This document shows, one piece after another, positions 17,692 to 26,708 of a stretch of 64,000 nucleotides of DNA (positions are counted from its first letter, which is position 1; each line of letters opens with the position of its first letter). The DNA comes from Streptomyces mobaraensis NBRC 13819 = DSM 40847 (GTDB lineage: Bacteria > Actinomycetota > Actinomycetes > Streptomycetales > Streptomycetaceae): assembly GCF_017916255.1 (NCBI RefSeq), contig NZ_CP072827.1:4799501-4863500 (forward strand), read 5' to 3'. Under the pieces are notes generated by a model, which saw only the letters and a program-made list of their open reading frames with translations, ran no database searches and was not told where the DNA came from. Both the position numbers and the translations under genes were made by a program.

Positions 17692-20301
17692 GTGAGCGAA
17701 AAGCCAGCGGGCGCCGAGGCGGGCGGCCCAGAGGGTAAGGACACGACCTCGATGTGGCAGAACAGCCCGCCCGGATCCCTCTACGACTACATCCGCGTGG
17801 CGTCGTTCTCGCTGGGGCCCGACGGCCGGATCGAGCAGTGGAGCGAGCGCGCCACCGAGCTCTTCGGAATAACTCCGGGTCAGGCGGTCGGCCGGGATCC
17901 CCAGGACGTGTTCGCCGCCGCGCAGCAAGGGGTCCTCTTTTCGGGCGACCTGGGCGACCTCGGCGAGCCGGGCGGCCTGCCGCTCGCGGACGGGCCGGAC
18001 GCCCGCGCCAGGACCGGCCTCGTCCCGTACCAGCGCGACGGGCGGCAACAGGGCCTCGCCGAGGTCTACGTGATGCCCAGCCGGAACGAGCGCGGCGAGC
18101 GCGCCGCCCTCTGCGTGGCCGTCGACGTCCGGGCGCTCCAGGGAATAGAGACCGACATCGCGGCGTCGGAAGCCGTTTTCGGCCAATCTCCCCTGGGGTT
18201 CTTCTTCTTCGGAACGGACCTGCGGCTGCTCCGCGTCAACGAGAGCTTCGCCCAGGCACTCGGCCGTCCCGTCGCCTGGCACCGGGGCCGCAGGCCGCAC
18301 GAGTTCCTGCCCCGCACCGAGGCCGAACGGCTGACGCTCGCGCTCCGCCAGGTCCTCGACACGGGCCGGCCGGTGGCCGATCTCCAGCTGATGGGACCGG
18401 TGCCCGGCAAGGCCGAACGCCGCCGCTGGTCGGTGTCGCTCTACCGGCTGCACGGCGGCAGCGGGCGGCCCATCGGCGTGGCCGCCATCGCCACCGACGT
18501 CACCGGCCGCCGCCGTGCCGAACGGGAGGCCGCCGGGGTCCGGCGCAACCTGGCGCTGCTCAACGAGGCGAGCGCCCGCATCGGCACCTCCCTCGACCTG
18601 GAGACCACCGCCCGCGAGCTGCTGGACGTGGCCGTCCCGCAGTTCTGCGACCTCGCCTCCGTCGACCTCTACCAGGGGCTGCTGGCGGGGGACGAGGCGC
18701 CGCCCGGCCTGGCCGACGGCAGCGCCGAGCTGCGCCGCGTCGCCTTCGCCAGCGCCGTGTCGGGCGCGCCGGTCGCCTCCGACGAGCCCGACGAGAAGGC
18801 CATCCAGGTCGGCGAGGTGCACCGGTACCCGTTCCACTCGCCGTGCGCCGGCGCCCTGCGCACCGCCCAGGTGCAGGCCGTTCCCGGCGCCGGCCGGGAG
18901 GGCGCCGAACCGCCCGAGCCGGGCATGTCGGCGCAGTGCACGCTGGCCGTGCCGATGGTGGCCCGGGACACGGTGATGGGGCTCGTCCAGTTCACCCGCA
19001 CCAAGGGCAGCGAGCCGTTCGGCGAGCGGGAGACGGCCGTGGCCGTGGAGCTGGCCTCGCGGGCGGCGGTCTGCATCGACAACGCCCGTCTCTACCGGCG
19101 CGAGCACGAGCGGGCCCTCATCCTCCAGCGCAGTCTGCTGCCCCCGGTCGACCCCGAGGCCGCCGGGCTGGAGATCGCCTGCCGCTATCTGCCCGGCAAC
19201 GCGGCGACCGAGGTGGGCGGCGACTGGTTCGACGTCATCGAACTGCCCGGCCACCGTACGGCCCTGGTCGTCGGCGACGTCATGGGCCGCGGCCTGCGGG
19301 CCGCCGTCGCCATGGGCGAACTCCGCACCGCCGTACGGACCCTGGCCATGCTGGACATGGAGCCGGCCGAGGTGCTGTCCGCCCTCGACGAGATCGCCCA
19401 CGGCCTCGGCCGCCCCGGCGGCAAGCAGTCCGCCTCGCGCGGTGTGCGGGGGAGCGTGCGTCCGGCCGATCTGTCCGAGGTCTACCTGGCGACGTGCGTC
19501 TACGCGGTGTACGACCCGGTCACCCGGCGCTGCACGGTGGCCAACGCCGGGCACCTGCCGCCCGTCCTGGTCGAGGAGGGCAAGCCGGCGCGGCTGCTGG
19601 AGGTGCAGCCGGGAATGCCGCTCGGGGTGGGCGGTGAGCTGTTCGAGGAGACCGTCCTCGAGCTGCCCGACGGGGCGTTGCTGGCGTTGTACACGGACGG
19701 TCTGGTCGAGTCGCGTGATCATCCGCTGGACGAGGGGTTGCAGGCGTTCCGTGACGCCCTCACGGATCCGGCCCGGCCGTTGGAGGACGTCTGCGATCAC
19801 GTCCTGTCCGCTCTGGACACCCACCACGGCGAGGACGACATCGCCCTGCTGATGGCCCGGCTCCGGGGGCTGCCGCCCGGGCACGTCGGCGACTGGACGC
19901 TGCCGCCCGAGCCGCGCTCCGTCGCCCGGGCGCGGGAGCTGGCCCGGGAGATGCTGCCGCAGTGGGGGCTGGAGAGCCTGGTGGACACGACCGAGTTGTT
20001 GGTGAGTGAGCTGGTCACCAATGCGCTGCGGTACGGGGAGGGCGACATCCGGCTGCGGCTGCTGCTGGACCGGACGCTGGTGTGCGAGGTGTGGGACGCG
20101 GGGTCGGTGCAGCCTCGGCGGCGGCGGGCCCGGGATACGGATGAGGGGGGGCGTGGCCTGCAGCTGGTCGGGTTGCTCAGTGCTGCTTGGGGGAGTCGGC
20201 GGATTCCTCCGCAGGGGAAGACGGTGTGGTTTGAACTGGCGTTGCCGGATGGGGAGGCGGGGGCGCCTGATGCGGTGGAGGCTCTGATGAGCCTCTATTG
20301 A
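17692..20301 (+). CDS. SpoIIE-family protein phosphatase with PAS, GAF and HATPase domains
   Basis: An 869-residue multi-domain sensor. Order: PAS (about 28-125, 'SLYDYIRVASFSLGPDGRIEQWSERATELFG'), second PAS (about 160-275, 'SPLGFFFFGTDLRLLRVNESFAQALGRP'), GAF (about 285-460), SpoIIE/PP2C phosphatase (about 485-705; metal motifs TEVGGDWFDV and VVGDVMGRGLRAA, then ANAGHLPPVL, LALYTDGLVE, GEDDIALLMAR), and a C-terminal HATPase (about 725-860, LLVSELVTNALRYG, DTDEGGRGLQLVG, GKTVWFEL). It should dephosphorylate an anti-anti-sigma factor and bind or phosphorylate sigma-factor regulators. No membrane helices, so sensing is cytoplasmic. GTG start. Same strand as the small HATPase gene. Confidence 0.92.
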   Translation: MSEKPAGAEAGGPEGKDTTSMWQNSPPGSLYDYIRVASFSLGPDGRIEQWSERATELFGITPGQAVGRDPQDVFAAAQQGVLFSGDLGDLGEPGGLPLADGPDARARTGLVPYQRDGRQQGLAEVYVMPSRNERGERAALCVAVDVRALQGIETDIAASEAVFGQSPLGFFFFGTDLRLLRVNESFAQALGRPVAWHRGRRPHEFLPRTEAERLTLALRQVLDTGRPVADLQLMGPVPGKAERRRWSVSLYRLHGGSGRPIGVAAIATDVTGRRRAEREAAGVRRNLALLNEASARIGTSLDLETTARELLDVAVPQFCDLASVDLYQGLLAGDEAPPGLADGSAELRRVAFASAVSGAPVASDEPDEKAIQVGEVHRYPFHSPCAGALRTAQVQAVPGAGREGAEPPEPGMSAQCTLAVPMVARDTVMGLVQFTRTKGSEPFGERETAVAVELASRAAVCIDNARLYRREHERALILQRSLLPPVDPEAAGLEIACRYLPGNAATEVGGDWFDVIELPGHRTALVVGDVMGRGLRAAVAMGELRTAVRTLAMLDMEPAEVLSALDEIAHGLGRPGGKQSASRGVRGSVRPADLSEVYLATCVYAVYDPVTRRCTVANAGHLPPVLVEEGKPARLLEVQPGMPLGVGGELFEETVLELPDGALLALYTDGLVESRDHPLDEGLQAFRDALTDPARPLEDVCDHVLSALDTHHGEDDIALLMARLRGLPPGHVGDWTLPPEPRSVARARELAREMLPQWGLESLVDTTELLVSELVTNALRYGEGDIRLRLLLDRTLVCEVWDAGSVQPRRRRARDTDEGGRGLQLVGLLSAAWGSRRIPPQGKTVWFELALPDGEAGAPDAVEALMSLY

Positions 20302-20315
20302 GGCTCGGGGGAGTT

Positions 20316-20413
20316 GCCCCGGTCCCGCCCTTTCGCCGTTTCTCGCAGGGGCTGCGCCCCCGCACCCCCGAAACCGCGCTCCGCGCGGTTGTCCTCAAAC
20401 GCCGGACGGGCTG
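20316..20413. repeat. Dispersed intergenic repeat, full copy
   Basis: About 98 bp filling most of the gap between two convergent genes. Core phrases: GGTCCCGCCCTTTCGCCGTT, GGGGCTGCGCCCCCGCACC, CGCTCCGCGCG and the ending CCTCAAACGCCGGACGGGC. Two internal hairpins are possible. Related copies at 28801 and 57791 and a short one at 5280. Confidence 0.7.
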
Positions 20414-20418
20414 GCCCC

Positions 20419-22401
20419 TCACCGCTCCGGCGCCGCCAGGCGCCCCCGCGTCGCGCCGCCGCCGAACGTCGCCGGGAGCAGGCCGGCGAGGACGATGCCA
20501 CCGAGGAGGGCGCCGCCGAGCGCCCGCGCCGGTCGCGTCGTGTCGGGCGCGGAGTGGGCGACGCCGTAGACGCCGACGTCCCGTTCGGCGGCGGTCCGGG
20601 CCTGGAGGGCGAGCGTCTCCGCGCGCGTGGCCTCGGTCGCGTCGCGCCGGGCCAGTGCCAGGTGCCGCTCGGCCTCCGCGAGCCGTGTGCGGGCGCGGGC
20701 GCCCACGGCGCCGCGGTGGGTGGTGATGAAGTCGCGGGCGCCCGAGACCCGGGCCCGGGCGGCGAGGAGGGCGCGGCCGGTCCGGGCGTGGGAGCGGGCG
20801 GCGCGGCCGGGGTCGTCGGGGGGCAGGAGGTCGTCGAAGGCGGCGGCGGCCTCGTCGATGCGGCGGAGGACGGCCCGCGGGTCGGTCCGTTCGCAGGCGG
20901 CCTCCCGGCGGACGGCGGTGAGCAGGTCGAAGGCGGCGCCCTCCGTGCGGCCCGCGGCGGCGGCCTCCGCGTCCGCCAGGGCGGCGGCCAGCCGGCGGGC
21001 GGAGCCGTTGAGTTCGTGGGCGTGGCGCAGGGCGGCGGCGGCCAGGGTGCGGACCTGGGACAGCGCGGCCTCGGCCGCGCGGACCGAGACCGCGGCCCGG
21101 TCCCGGTCGCCCTCGGCGAGGCCGGTGTGCGCGTCCTCCAGGGCGGCGCCCGCGAAGGCGAGGCGGTCGCGGGCCTCGGCCGGGTACCGCCAGACGGGGG
21201 CGAGCGCGTCCTCGGTGCACCGGCGGCGGAGGGCGAACAGGGCGTTCTCGGCGGTGTCGATGCGCGGTTCGAGGGCCCGGGCGGCGTCCTCCGCGCGGGC
21301 GAGGACGACGGCAGCGTTGGCCTTCAGGGCGCGCAGCCGGTCGAAGGCGGCCGCCTCGGCGTCCAGCCGCCGGTTGGCGCTGGTGCAGCGGGAGCAGATC
21401 TCGTCGAGGGCGTGCCGGCGGAAGTCGTCGTCGTGGGCGGGCGCGTCGTCGAGCCGCTGCCGCAGCCGGAACGCGGCGGCCAGCTCGCTCCGCGCGTATC
21501 CGACGGCCTCGGCGAACGGCAGTGTCGCCGCCTCGCCGAGCTGGGCGACGGCGAAGGACAGCTCCTCGGCGCTGGTGCGGACGGCGTCGTCGGTGGCGAC
21601 GAGGTTGAGCGACGCCTCCGTCTCCAGGTCGGGCAGCGGGGTGAGCGGCTGGGCCATCCGGGCGAGGCCCGGCTCGGTGGAGGCGGAGACGGTGACGGGC
21701 GCTACAGGGGTACGGAACGGGACGACGGTGACCCGCCGGCGGGCCCGGCGGCGCCGCTGCCGGCGCAGCAGCAGCCCGGCCAGGCAGAGCAGCGCCCCGG
21801 TCGCCACCGGCGCCCAGAACCGCCGGTCGCCGGGGAGCAGCCCGCTGCCCCCGGGGTCGCTGCTGCCGGGGACGATGACGGGCGGCCGGACGGCCTGGCC
21901 CGCCAGGACGGACCGGTAGCCGTCGGCGGCCCCGATCGCGGCCCCGGCCCAGTCGTGCGCCTTCAGGGCGGGGGCGATGGCGACGGTGGCGACCTGCCGG
22001 AGCTGGTCGGCGCGGAAGCCGGAGTCCTGGGCGGCGGAGACGGCGAACCGCCGGGGGGAGGTGGCGACGGCGAGCAGGACGTCGTGCGGGCCCAGGCCGT
22101 TGCGGTCGGCGGTGGCGTCGGCCCACTCGCGGCCGGTGCGGCCGGAGAAGTCGTGCACGTAGGTGACGTACAGCTGGACGTCCCGGCCGGCCAGCCGGGC
22201 GAGGGCGGCCTCGACCTGGGGCCGGCGGCGGCCGAGCGCGCCGACCGTGTCGGTGATGTGCCCCGTGGCGTCCAGGTCGAGCGGGGTCTCGGCACGGGCG
22301 ACGGACGGCGCCGGGAGGAGGAGGACGCACAGCGCGAAGAGGGCGCCGACGATGGCCGGGCCCGGCGCCCCGGGCCCGTACCGCCTCAAAAGCCGCGTCA
22401 C
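20419..22401 (-). CDS. TPM-domain membrane protein with long helical region
   Basis: A 660-residue protein. A signal-like first helix (AIVGALFALCVLLLPAPSVARA) is followed by a TPM domain (about 40-165; ITDTVGALGRRRPQVEAALARL, LYVTYVHDFSGRTGREWADATA, VLLAVATSPRRFAVSA), a Pro/Ser-rich linker, and a second helix (APVATGALLCLAGLLL). A long Ala/Arg/Leu/Glu-rich predicted helical region of about 380 residues comes next, then a last hydrophobic stretch (ALGGALLGGIVLAGLLPATF). TPM modules occur outside the membrane in photosystem repair and envelope proteins; the function here is unknown. The start is GTG 22401. Convergent with the SpoIIE gene, upstream of the succinate dehydrogenase genes' end. Confidence 0.82.
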   Translation of the reverse strand: MTRLLRRYGPGAPGPAIVGALFALCVLLLPAPSVARAETPLDLDATGHITDTVGALGRRRPQVEAALARLAGRDVQLYVTYVHDFSGRTGREWADATADRNGLGPHDVLLAVATSPRRFAVSAAQDSGFRADQLRQVATVAIAPALKAHDWAGAAIGAADGYRSVLAGQAVRPPVIVPGSSDPGGSGLLPGDRRFWAPVATGALLCLAGLLLRRQRRRRARRRVTVVPFRTPVAPVTVSASTEPGLARMAQPLTPLPDLETEASLNLVATDDAVRTSAEELSFAVAQLGEAATLPFAEAVGYARSELAAAFRLRQRLDDAPAHDDDFRRHALDEICSRCTSANRRLDAEAAAFDRLRALKANAAVVLARAEDAARALEPRIDTAENALFALRRRCTEDALAPVWRYPAEARDRLAFAGAALEDAHTGLAEGDRDRAAVSVRAAEAALSQVRTLAAAALRHAHELNGSARRLAAALADAEAAAAGRTEGAAFDLLTAVRREAACERTDPRAVLRRIDEAAAAFDDLLPPDDPGRAARSHARTGRALLAARARVSGARDFITTHRGAVGARARTRLAEAERHLALARRDATEATRAETLALQARTAAERDVGVYGVAHSAPDTTRPARALGGALLGGIVLAGLLPATFGGGATRGRLAAPER

Positions 22402-22455
22402 ACTTCGGAGGGTATGACCGGTTTGCCGGAGCCGCTACCGGGAGGGTGTGTGGTA

Positions 22456-23235
22456 TTACGTTCCGTGCCCGGCGCCCCGGCGGCGGATCTTGCTGCCCAG
22501 CCAGACCAGCGGGTCGTAGGAGCGGTCGACGACCCGCTCCTTCAGCGGGATCAGCGCGTTGTCGGTGATTTTGATGTGCTCGGGGCAGACCTCCGTGCAG
22601 CACTTGGTGATGTTGCAGTAGCCGAGCCCGTGGTCCTCGCGGGCCGCCGCCTTGCGGTCGACGCCCGCCTCGGCGGCGGCGTCCAGCGGGTGCATGTCCA
22701 GCTCGGCGACGCGCATCAGGAAGCGCGGCCCGGCGAACGCGGGCTTGTTCTCCTCGTGGTCACGCACCACATGGCAGGTGTTCTGGCACAGGAAGCACTC
22801 GATGCACTTGCGGAACTCCTGCAACCGGTCCACGTCCTGCTGCCGCATCCGGTACTCGCCCGGCTTCAGGTCCGGCGGCGGGGCGAACGAGGCCACGTCC
22901 CGCGCCTTGGCGTAGTTGTACGACACGTCCGTCACCAGGTCCCGGACGACCGGGAACGCCCGCATCGGCGTCACCGTGACCGTCTCCGCCGGGTCGAACA
23001 CCGACATCCGCGTCATGCACATCAGCCGCGGCCGGCCGTTGATCTCCGCGCTGCACGAACCGCACTTGCCCGCCTTGCAGTTCCAGCGGACGGCGAGGTC
23101 CGGCGCGGCCGTGGCCTGCAGCCGGTGGATGATGTCGAGGACGACCTCACCCTCGTTGACGGCGACCTCGTAGTCCGTGAGGCCGCCGCCGCCGGCGTCA
23201 CCCCGCCACACCTTGAAGCGGGCCTGATAACTCAT
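22456..23235 (-). CDS. sdhB: Succinate dehydrogenase/fumarate reductase iron-sulfur subunit
   Basis: Electron-transfer subunit of complex II. The 259-residue protein has the 2Fe-2S ligands C53, C58, C61 and C73 (NCKAGKCGSCSAE, LMC) and the two further cluster motifs CIECFLCQNTCHVV and CNITKCCTEVCPEHIK for the 4Fe-4S and 3Fe-4S centres. It overlaps the flavoprotein gene by ATGA, so translation is coupled. The gene order cytochrome b, flavoprotein, iron-sulfur subunit with only one membrane subunit marks this as the second, non-sdhCDAB complex II type common in streptomycetes. Confidence 0.94.
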   Translation of the reverse strand: MSYQARFKVWRGDAGGGGLTDYEVAVNEGEVVLDIIHRLQATAAPDLAVRWNCKAGKCGSCSAEINGRPRLMCMTRMSVFDPAETVTVTPMRAFPVVRDLVTDVSYNYAKARDVASFAPPPDLKPGEYRMRQQDVDRLQEFRKCIECFLCQNTCHVVRDHEENKPAFAGPRFLMRVAELDMHPLDAAAEAGVDRKAAAREDHGLGYCNITKCCTEVCPEHIKITDNALIPLKERVVDRSYDPLVWLGSKIRRRGAGHGT

Positions 23236-25181
23236 CGGGTGAGCTCCTCGTCCGTCAGGTACTTCTTCAGCTCGTCCTTCTCGAACAGCTCCAGCAGGTC
23301 GGGGCGCATCGCGGGCGGCTCCTGCCGCTCCAGCCGGATGCGGCCCAGCGCCGGGTCCTCGGCGGCCGGTTCGGTGCTGTCGTCGGCCAGCCGGCAGACC
23401 AGCCGCGCCTTGCGCCAGCGGCGGTCCATGCCCGGGTGGTCGTCCCGGGTGTGCCCGCCCCGGCTCTCCGTCCGCTCCAGCGCCGCCCGCGCCACGCACT
23501 CGCTGACCAGCAGCATGTTCCGCAGGTCAAGCGCCAGGTGCCAGCCCGGGTTGAACTGCCGGTGCCCCTCGACCCCGGCCCGCCGGGCGCGGGCCCGCAG
23601 CCCGGACAGCCGGCGCAGCGCCTCCTCCATCTCGGGCGCCTTCCGGATGATCCCCACCAGGTCGTTCATCGACTGCTGGAGCTCCTGGTGCAGGGCGTAC
23701 GGGTTCTCGGCGGCGCCGCCGGTGCTCTCCTCGGCGCCGAACGGCCGCAGCGCCTCCGCCTCCGCCGAGGCCACGTCCGCGTCGGAGACCGCCGGCCGCT
23801 CCGCCGCGACCAGCCCGGCCGCGTACCGGGCCGCGTACAGGCCCGCGCGCCGCCCGAACACCAGCAGATCGGAGAGGGAGTTGCCGCCGAGCCGGTTGGA
23901 TCCGTGCAGTCCGCCCGCCACCTCGCCGGCCGCGAACAGGCCCGGCACCCCGACCGCCGCCGCGGTGTCCGGGTCGACCTCGACGCCGCCCATCACGTAG
24001 TGGCAGGTCGGGCCGACCTCCATGGCCTCCGCGGTGATGTCCACGTCCGCCAGCTCCTTGAACTGGTGGTGCATGGACGGCAGTTTGCGGCGGATGACGT
24101 CGGCCGGCATCCGCGTCGAGACGTCCAGGAACACCCCGCCGTGCGGCGAGCCGCGGCCCGCCTTCACCTCGGAGTTGATGGCCCGCGCCACCTCGTCGCG
24201 CGGCAGCAGCTCCGGCGGCCTGCGGTGGTGCTCGGGGTCCGTGTACCAGCCGTCGGCCTCGTCCTCGGTCTCCGCGTACTTCTCCTTGAAGACGTCCGGG
24301 ACGTAGTCGAACATGAACCGCTTGCCGTCGCTGTTGCGCAGCACCCCGCCGTCGCCGCGGACCGACTCGGTGACGAGGATGCCCTTCACGGACGGCGGCC
24401 AGACCATGCCGGTCGGATGGAACTGGACGAACTCCATGTTCACCAGCCGGGCCCCGGCGAGCAGCGCCAGGGCGTGTCCGTCGCCGGTGTACTCCCAGGA
24501 GTTGGAGGTCACCTTGAACGACTTGCCGATGCCGCCGGTGGCCAGCACCACGGCCGGCGCCTCCAGGACGAGGAACCGCCCGGACTCGCGCTCGTAGCCG
24601 AAGACGCCGGAGACCCGGGCGGCGCCGGAGACGCCGTCGCGGTCGCGGAGCACCCGGGTGACCGTGCACTCCTGGAACACCTTCAGCCGGGCCTCGTGGT
24701 CCCCGTGCCGCCGGAAGTCCTCCTGCTGGAGGGCGACGACCTTCTGCTGGAGCGTGCGGATCAGCTCCAGGCCGGTCCGGTCGCCGACGTGCGCGAGGCG
24801 CGGGTACTCGTGCCCGCCGAAGTTCCGCTGCGAGATCCGCCCGTCCGGCGTCCGGTCGAAGACCGCCCCCCAGGTCTCCAGCTCCCACACCCGGTCCGGG
24901 GCCTCCCGCGCCAGCAGTTCGGCCATCCGCCAGTCGTTGAGGAACTTGCCCCCGCGCAGCGTGTCGCGGAAGTGCACCTGCCAGTTGTCGTTCGCGTTCA
25001 CATTGCCCATGCAGGCGGCGATGCCGCCCTCGGCCATCACCGTGTGCGCCTTGCCGAACAGCGATTTGCAGATCACCGCGCAGCGCAGCCCCTGCTCACG
25101 GGCCTCGATCGCGGCACGCAGCCCGGCGCCCCCCGCGCCCACCACGACCACGTCCCAGGACTGCCGGTCCACCCGAGTCAT
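23232..25181 (-). CDS. sdhA: Succinate dehydrogenase/fumarate reductase flavoprotein subunit
   Basis: Catalytic subunit that oxidises succinate (or reduces fumarate). The 649-residue product has the FAD-binding VVVGAGGAGLRAAIEA (12-27), H46 in KAHTVMAEGGIAA at the place of the covalent FAD histidine, the substrate motif FVQFHPTGM, GGVLRNSDGKRF, and the HGSNRLGGNSLSDLLVFGRRAG segment. The C-terminal domain is intact. Start ATG 25181 (MTRVDRQSWDVVVVG). It lies 13 bp from the cytochrome gene and overlaps sdhB by 4 bp, forming a three-gene operon on the minus strand. Confidence 0.95.
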   Translation of the reverse strand: MTRVDRQSWDVVVVGAGGAGLRAAIEAREQGLRCAVICKSLFGKAHTVMAEGGIAACMGNVNANDNWQVHFRDTLRGGKFLNDWRMAELLAREAPDRVWELETWGAVFDRTPDGRISQRNFGGHEYPRLAHVGDRTGLELIRTLQQKVVALQQEDFRRHGDHEARLKVFQECTVTRVLRDRDGVSGAARVSGVFGYERESGRFLVLEAPAVVLATGGIGKSFKVTSNSWEYTGDGHALALLAGARLVNMEFVQFHPTGMVWPPSVKGILVTESVRGDGGVLRNSDGKRFMFDYVPDVFKEKYAETEDEADGWYTDPEHHRRPPELLPRDEVARAINSEVKAGRGSPHGGVFLDVSTRMPADVIRRKLPSMHHQFKELADVDITAEAMEVGPTCHYVMGGVEVDPDTAAAVGVPGLFAAGEVAGGLHGSNRLGGNSLSDLLVFGRRAGLYAARYAAGLVAAERPAVSDADVASAEAEALRPFGAEESTGGAAENPYALHQELQQSMNDLVGIIRKAPEMEEALRRLSGLRARARRAGVEGHRQFNPGWHLALDLRNMLLVSECVARAALERTESRGGHTRDDHPGMDRRWRKARLVCRLADDSTEPAAEDPALGRIRLERQEPPAMRPDLLELFEKDELKKYLTDEELTR

Positions 25182-25194
25182 CAGTAGGTCTCTC

Positions 25195-26037
25195 CTAGAA
25201 GAAGCGCGGGTCGTCGAACACGCCGCCGGCGACCAGGTACACGTACAGGTCCGCCAGCGCGACACTCGCCAGGGACGCCCAGGCGAGCACCATGTGACGG
25301 GCGTTCAGCCGGCTCACCACACCCCACATGCGGTACCGCACGGGGTGCTTGGAGAAGGTGCGCAGGCGCCCGCCGACGATGTGCCGGCACGAGTGGCAGG
25401 AGAGCGTGTACGCCCAGATCAGGCCGATGTTGGCGAGCATGACGAGGGTGCCGAGACCCATGTGGCCCCAGGCGCCGTGCTCGTCGCGGAAGGCGAGGAC
25501 GGCGTCGTAGGTGAGGATGCCCGCGACGATCACCGCGAAGTAGAAGAAGTACCGGTGGATGTTCTGCAGGATCAGCGGGAAGCGGGTCTCCCCGGTGTAC
25601 TTCGCGTGCGGCTCGGCGACCGCGCAGGCCGGGGGAGAGGCCCAGAACCCGCGGTAGTACGCCTTGCGGTAGTAGTAGCAGGTGAGCCGGAAGCCCAGCG
25701 GGAAGATCAGGATCAGCAGCGCGGGCGACAGGGCCCACCAGGAGCCGAAGACCTCCCAGTCGGCGCCGTCCTTCATGGGGACGCAGCGCTCGGCGAGGCA
25801 GGGCGAGTAGAACGGCGAGACGTAGGGCGCGGCGTAGTAGCGCTCGTCGGCGAACGCCCGCCAGGTGGAGTAGACGACGAACGCCAGCAGCCCGGCCGCC
25901 GTGGCCGCGGGCGGCAGCCACCAGCGGTCGCGGCGCAGGTGGCGGGGGGCGATCGAGGCCCGTGAGGAGTGGTGGACGCCGCCGCGCGCCGGGGAGCCGG
26001 CGGCGGCGGACGGTCTGGGGTCGGTGCCAGTGGACAA
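25195..26037 (-). CDS. Succinate dehydrogenase cytochrome b-like membrane subunit
   Basis: A 280-residue integral membrane protein with five predicted helices (LPPAATAAGLLAFVVYSTW, WALSPALLILIFPLGF, YFFYFAVIVAGILTYDAV, GLGTLVMLANIGLIWAYTL, LAWASLASVALADLYVYLV). Histidines in 'NIHRYFF' and 'SCHSCRHIVGG' are good haem or quinone-site candidates, matching the single-polypeptide cytochrome b anchors (type B) of complex II. The start is TTG 26037 with GGAG five bases upstream; the open frame extends to 26232 but that part is low complexity. First gene of the sdh operon. Confidence 0.88.
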   Translation of the reverse strand: MSTGTDPRPSAAAGSPARGGVHHSSRASIAPRHLRRDRWWLPPAATAAGLLAFVVYSTWRAFADERYYAAPYVSPFYSPCLAERCVPMKDGADWEVFGSWWALSPALLILIFPLGFRLTCYYYRKAYYRGFWASPPACAVAEPHAKYTGETRFPLILQNIHRYFFYFAVIVAGILTYDAVLAFRDEHGAWGHMGLGTLVMLANIGLIWAYTLSCHSCRHIVGGRLRTFSKHPVRYRMWGVVSRLNARHMVLAWASLASVALADLYVYLVAGGVFDDPRFF

Positions 26038-26111
26038 AGGGACTCCGTCGAGGAGCGGGGGTGTGGGGACGCCGGGCGCGGGGCGGGGTGACCGGGGGGC
26101 CGCCGGCGGCG

Positions 26112-26387
26112 CTAGGGGGCGCGGGAGCCGATGCCCTCCTCGTCGGCGTCCCGCCACAGCGCGGGGTCGTACGGGGTGTCGGGGATCTGCACCATGGCCG
26201 GGCGGGGGCGCTCCGGGGGCTGGGACTCGCACAGGAGCGTCAGGCTCTCGCGCAGGTGGCCGGCGTCGGAACGCATCCGCCGCAGCTCCGGGCCGCCGCT
26301 GCCCAGCCGGAGCTCCAGCCGGCCGAGGGCGCGGTCGAGCTCGCCGAGGCAGCGCTGAACCGCTGTCAGGTCGTCGTTCAGGGACAC
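26112..26387 (-). CDS. Hypothetical conserved protein
   Basis: A 91-residue soluble protein of unknown function. The first 60 residues (LNDDLTAVQRCLGELDRALGRLELRLG, then LRRMRSDAGHLRESLTLLCES) are predicted to form two amphipathic helices, followed by a Pro-rich part and an acidic ending (IPDTPYDPALWRDADEEG). GTG 26387 (VSLNDD) is favoured by a GAGGG eight bases upstream; the frame is open further. It lies 74 bp upstream of the sdh operon on the same strand and may be co-transcribed, but no functional link is visible. Confidence 0.7.
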   Translation of the reverse strand: MSLNDDLTAVQRCLGELDRALGRLELRLGSGGPELRRMRSDAGHLRESLTLLCESQPPERPRPAMVQIPDTPYDPALWRDADEEGIGSRAP

Positions 26388-26708
26388 GGATCTGCCCTCA
26401 CTTCCGCGGAACGGGCGGTTGCGGGTGGCGACTGCGATGCGACAGAGAGTGTCGCGCGTCACACCCCTTCAGGGGAAGATAGCGGCCTCGATTGCACCTT
26501 CGCGGGAGCGCATTCCTTGCGAGCCCTGCCGCTGCCCAAACGTTCGTCCAGGCGGGTGGCGTGCGCCGGGGAGGCGCCGTGTCGGCACCCCGTTCGCGCG
26601 GGCCGTCGCTTTCAGTGGTCGGCAGTAGATCCGATCAACGGCTCATGCGACCGGCTGGTCGGCTCCCTGATCGTGGACCCGGACCCCGTACGGCGGAGGT
26701 TGTCGCCC
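26388..26708 (+). other. Intergenic region, divergent promoters expected
   Basis: A 321-bp gap between divergently transcribed genes (hypothetical gene to the left, lipoprotein gene to the right). I see no open frame with a ribosome site, no tRNA and no strong palindrome. The right-hand end carries the GGCGGAGG ribosome site for the lipoprotein gene. Confidence 0.4.
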
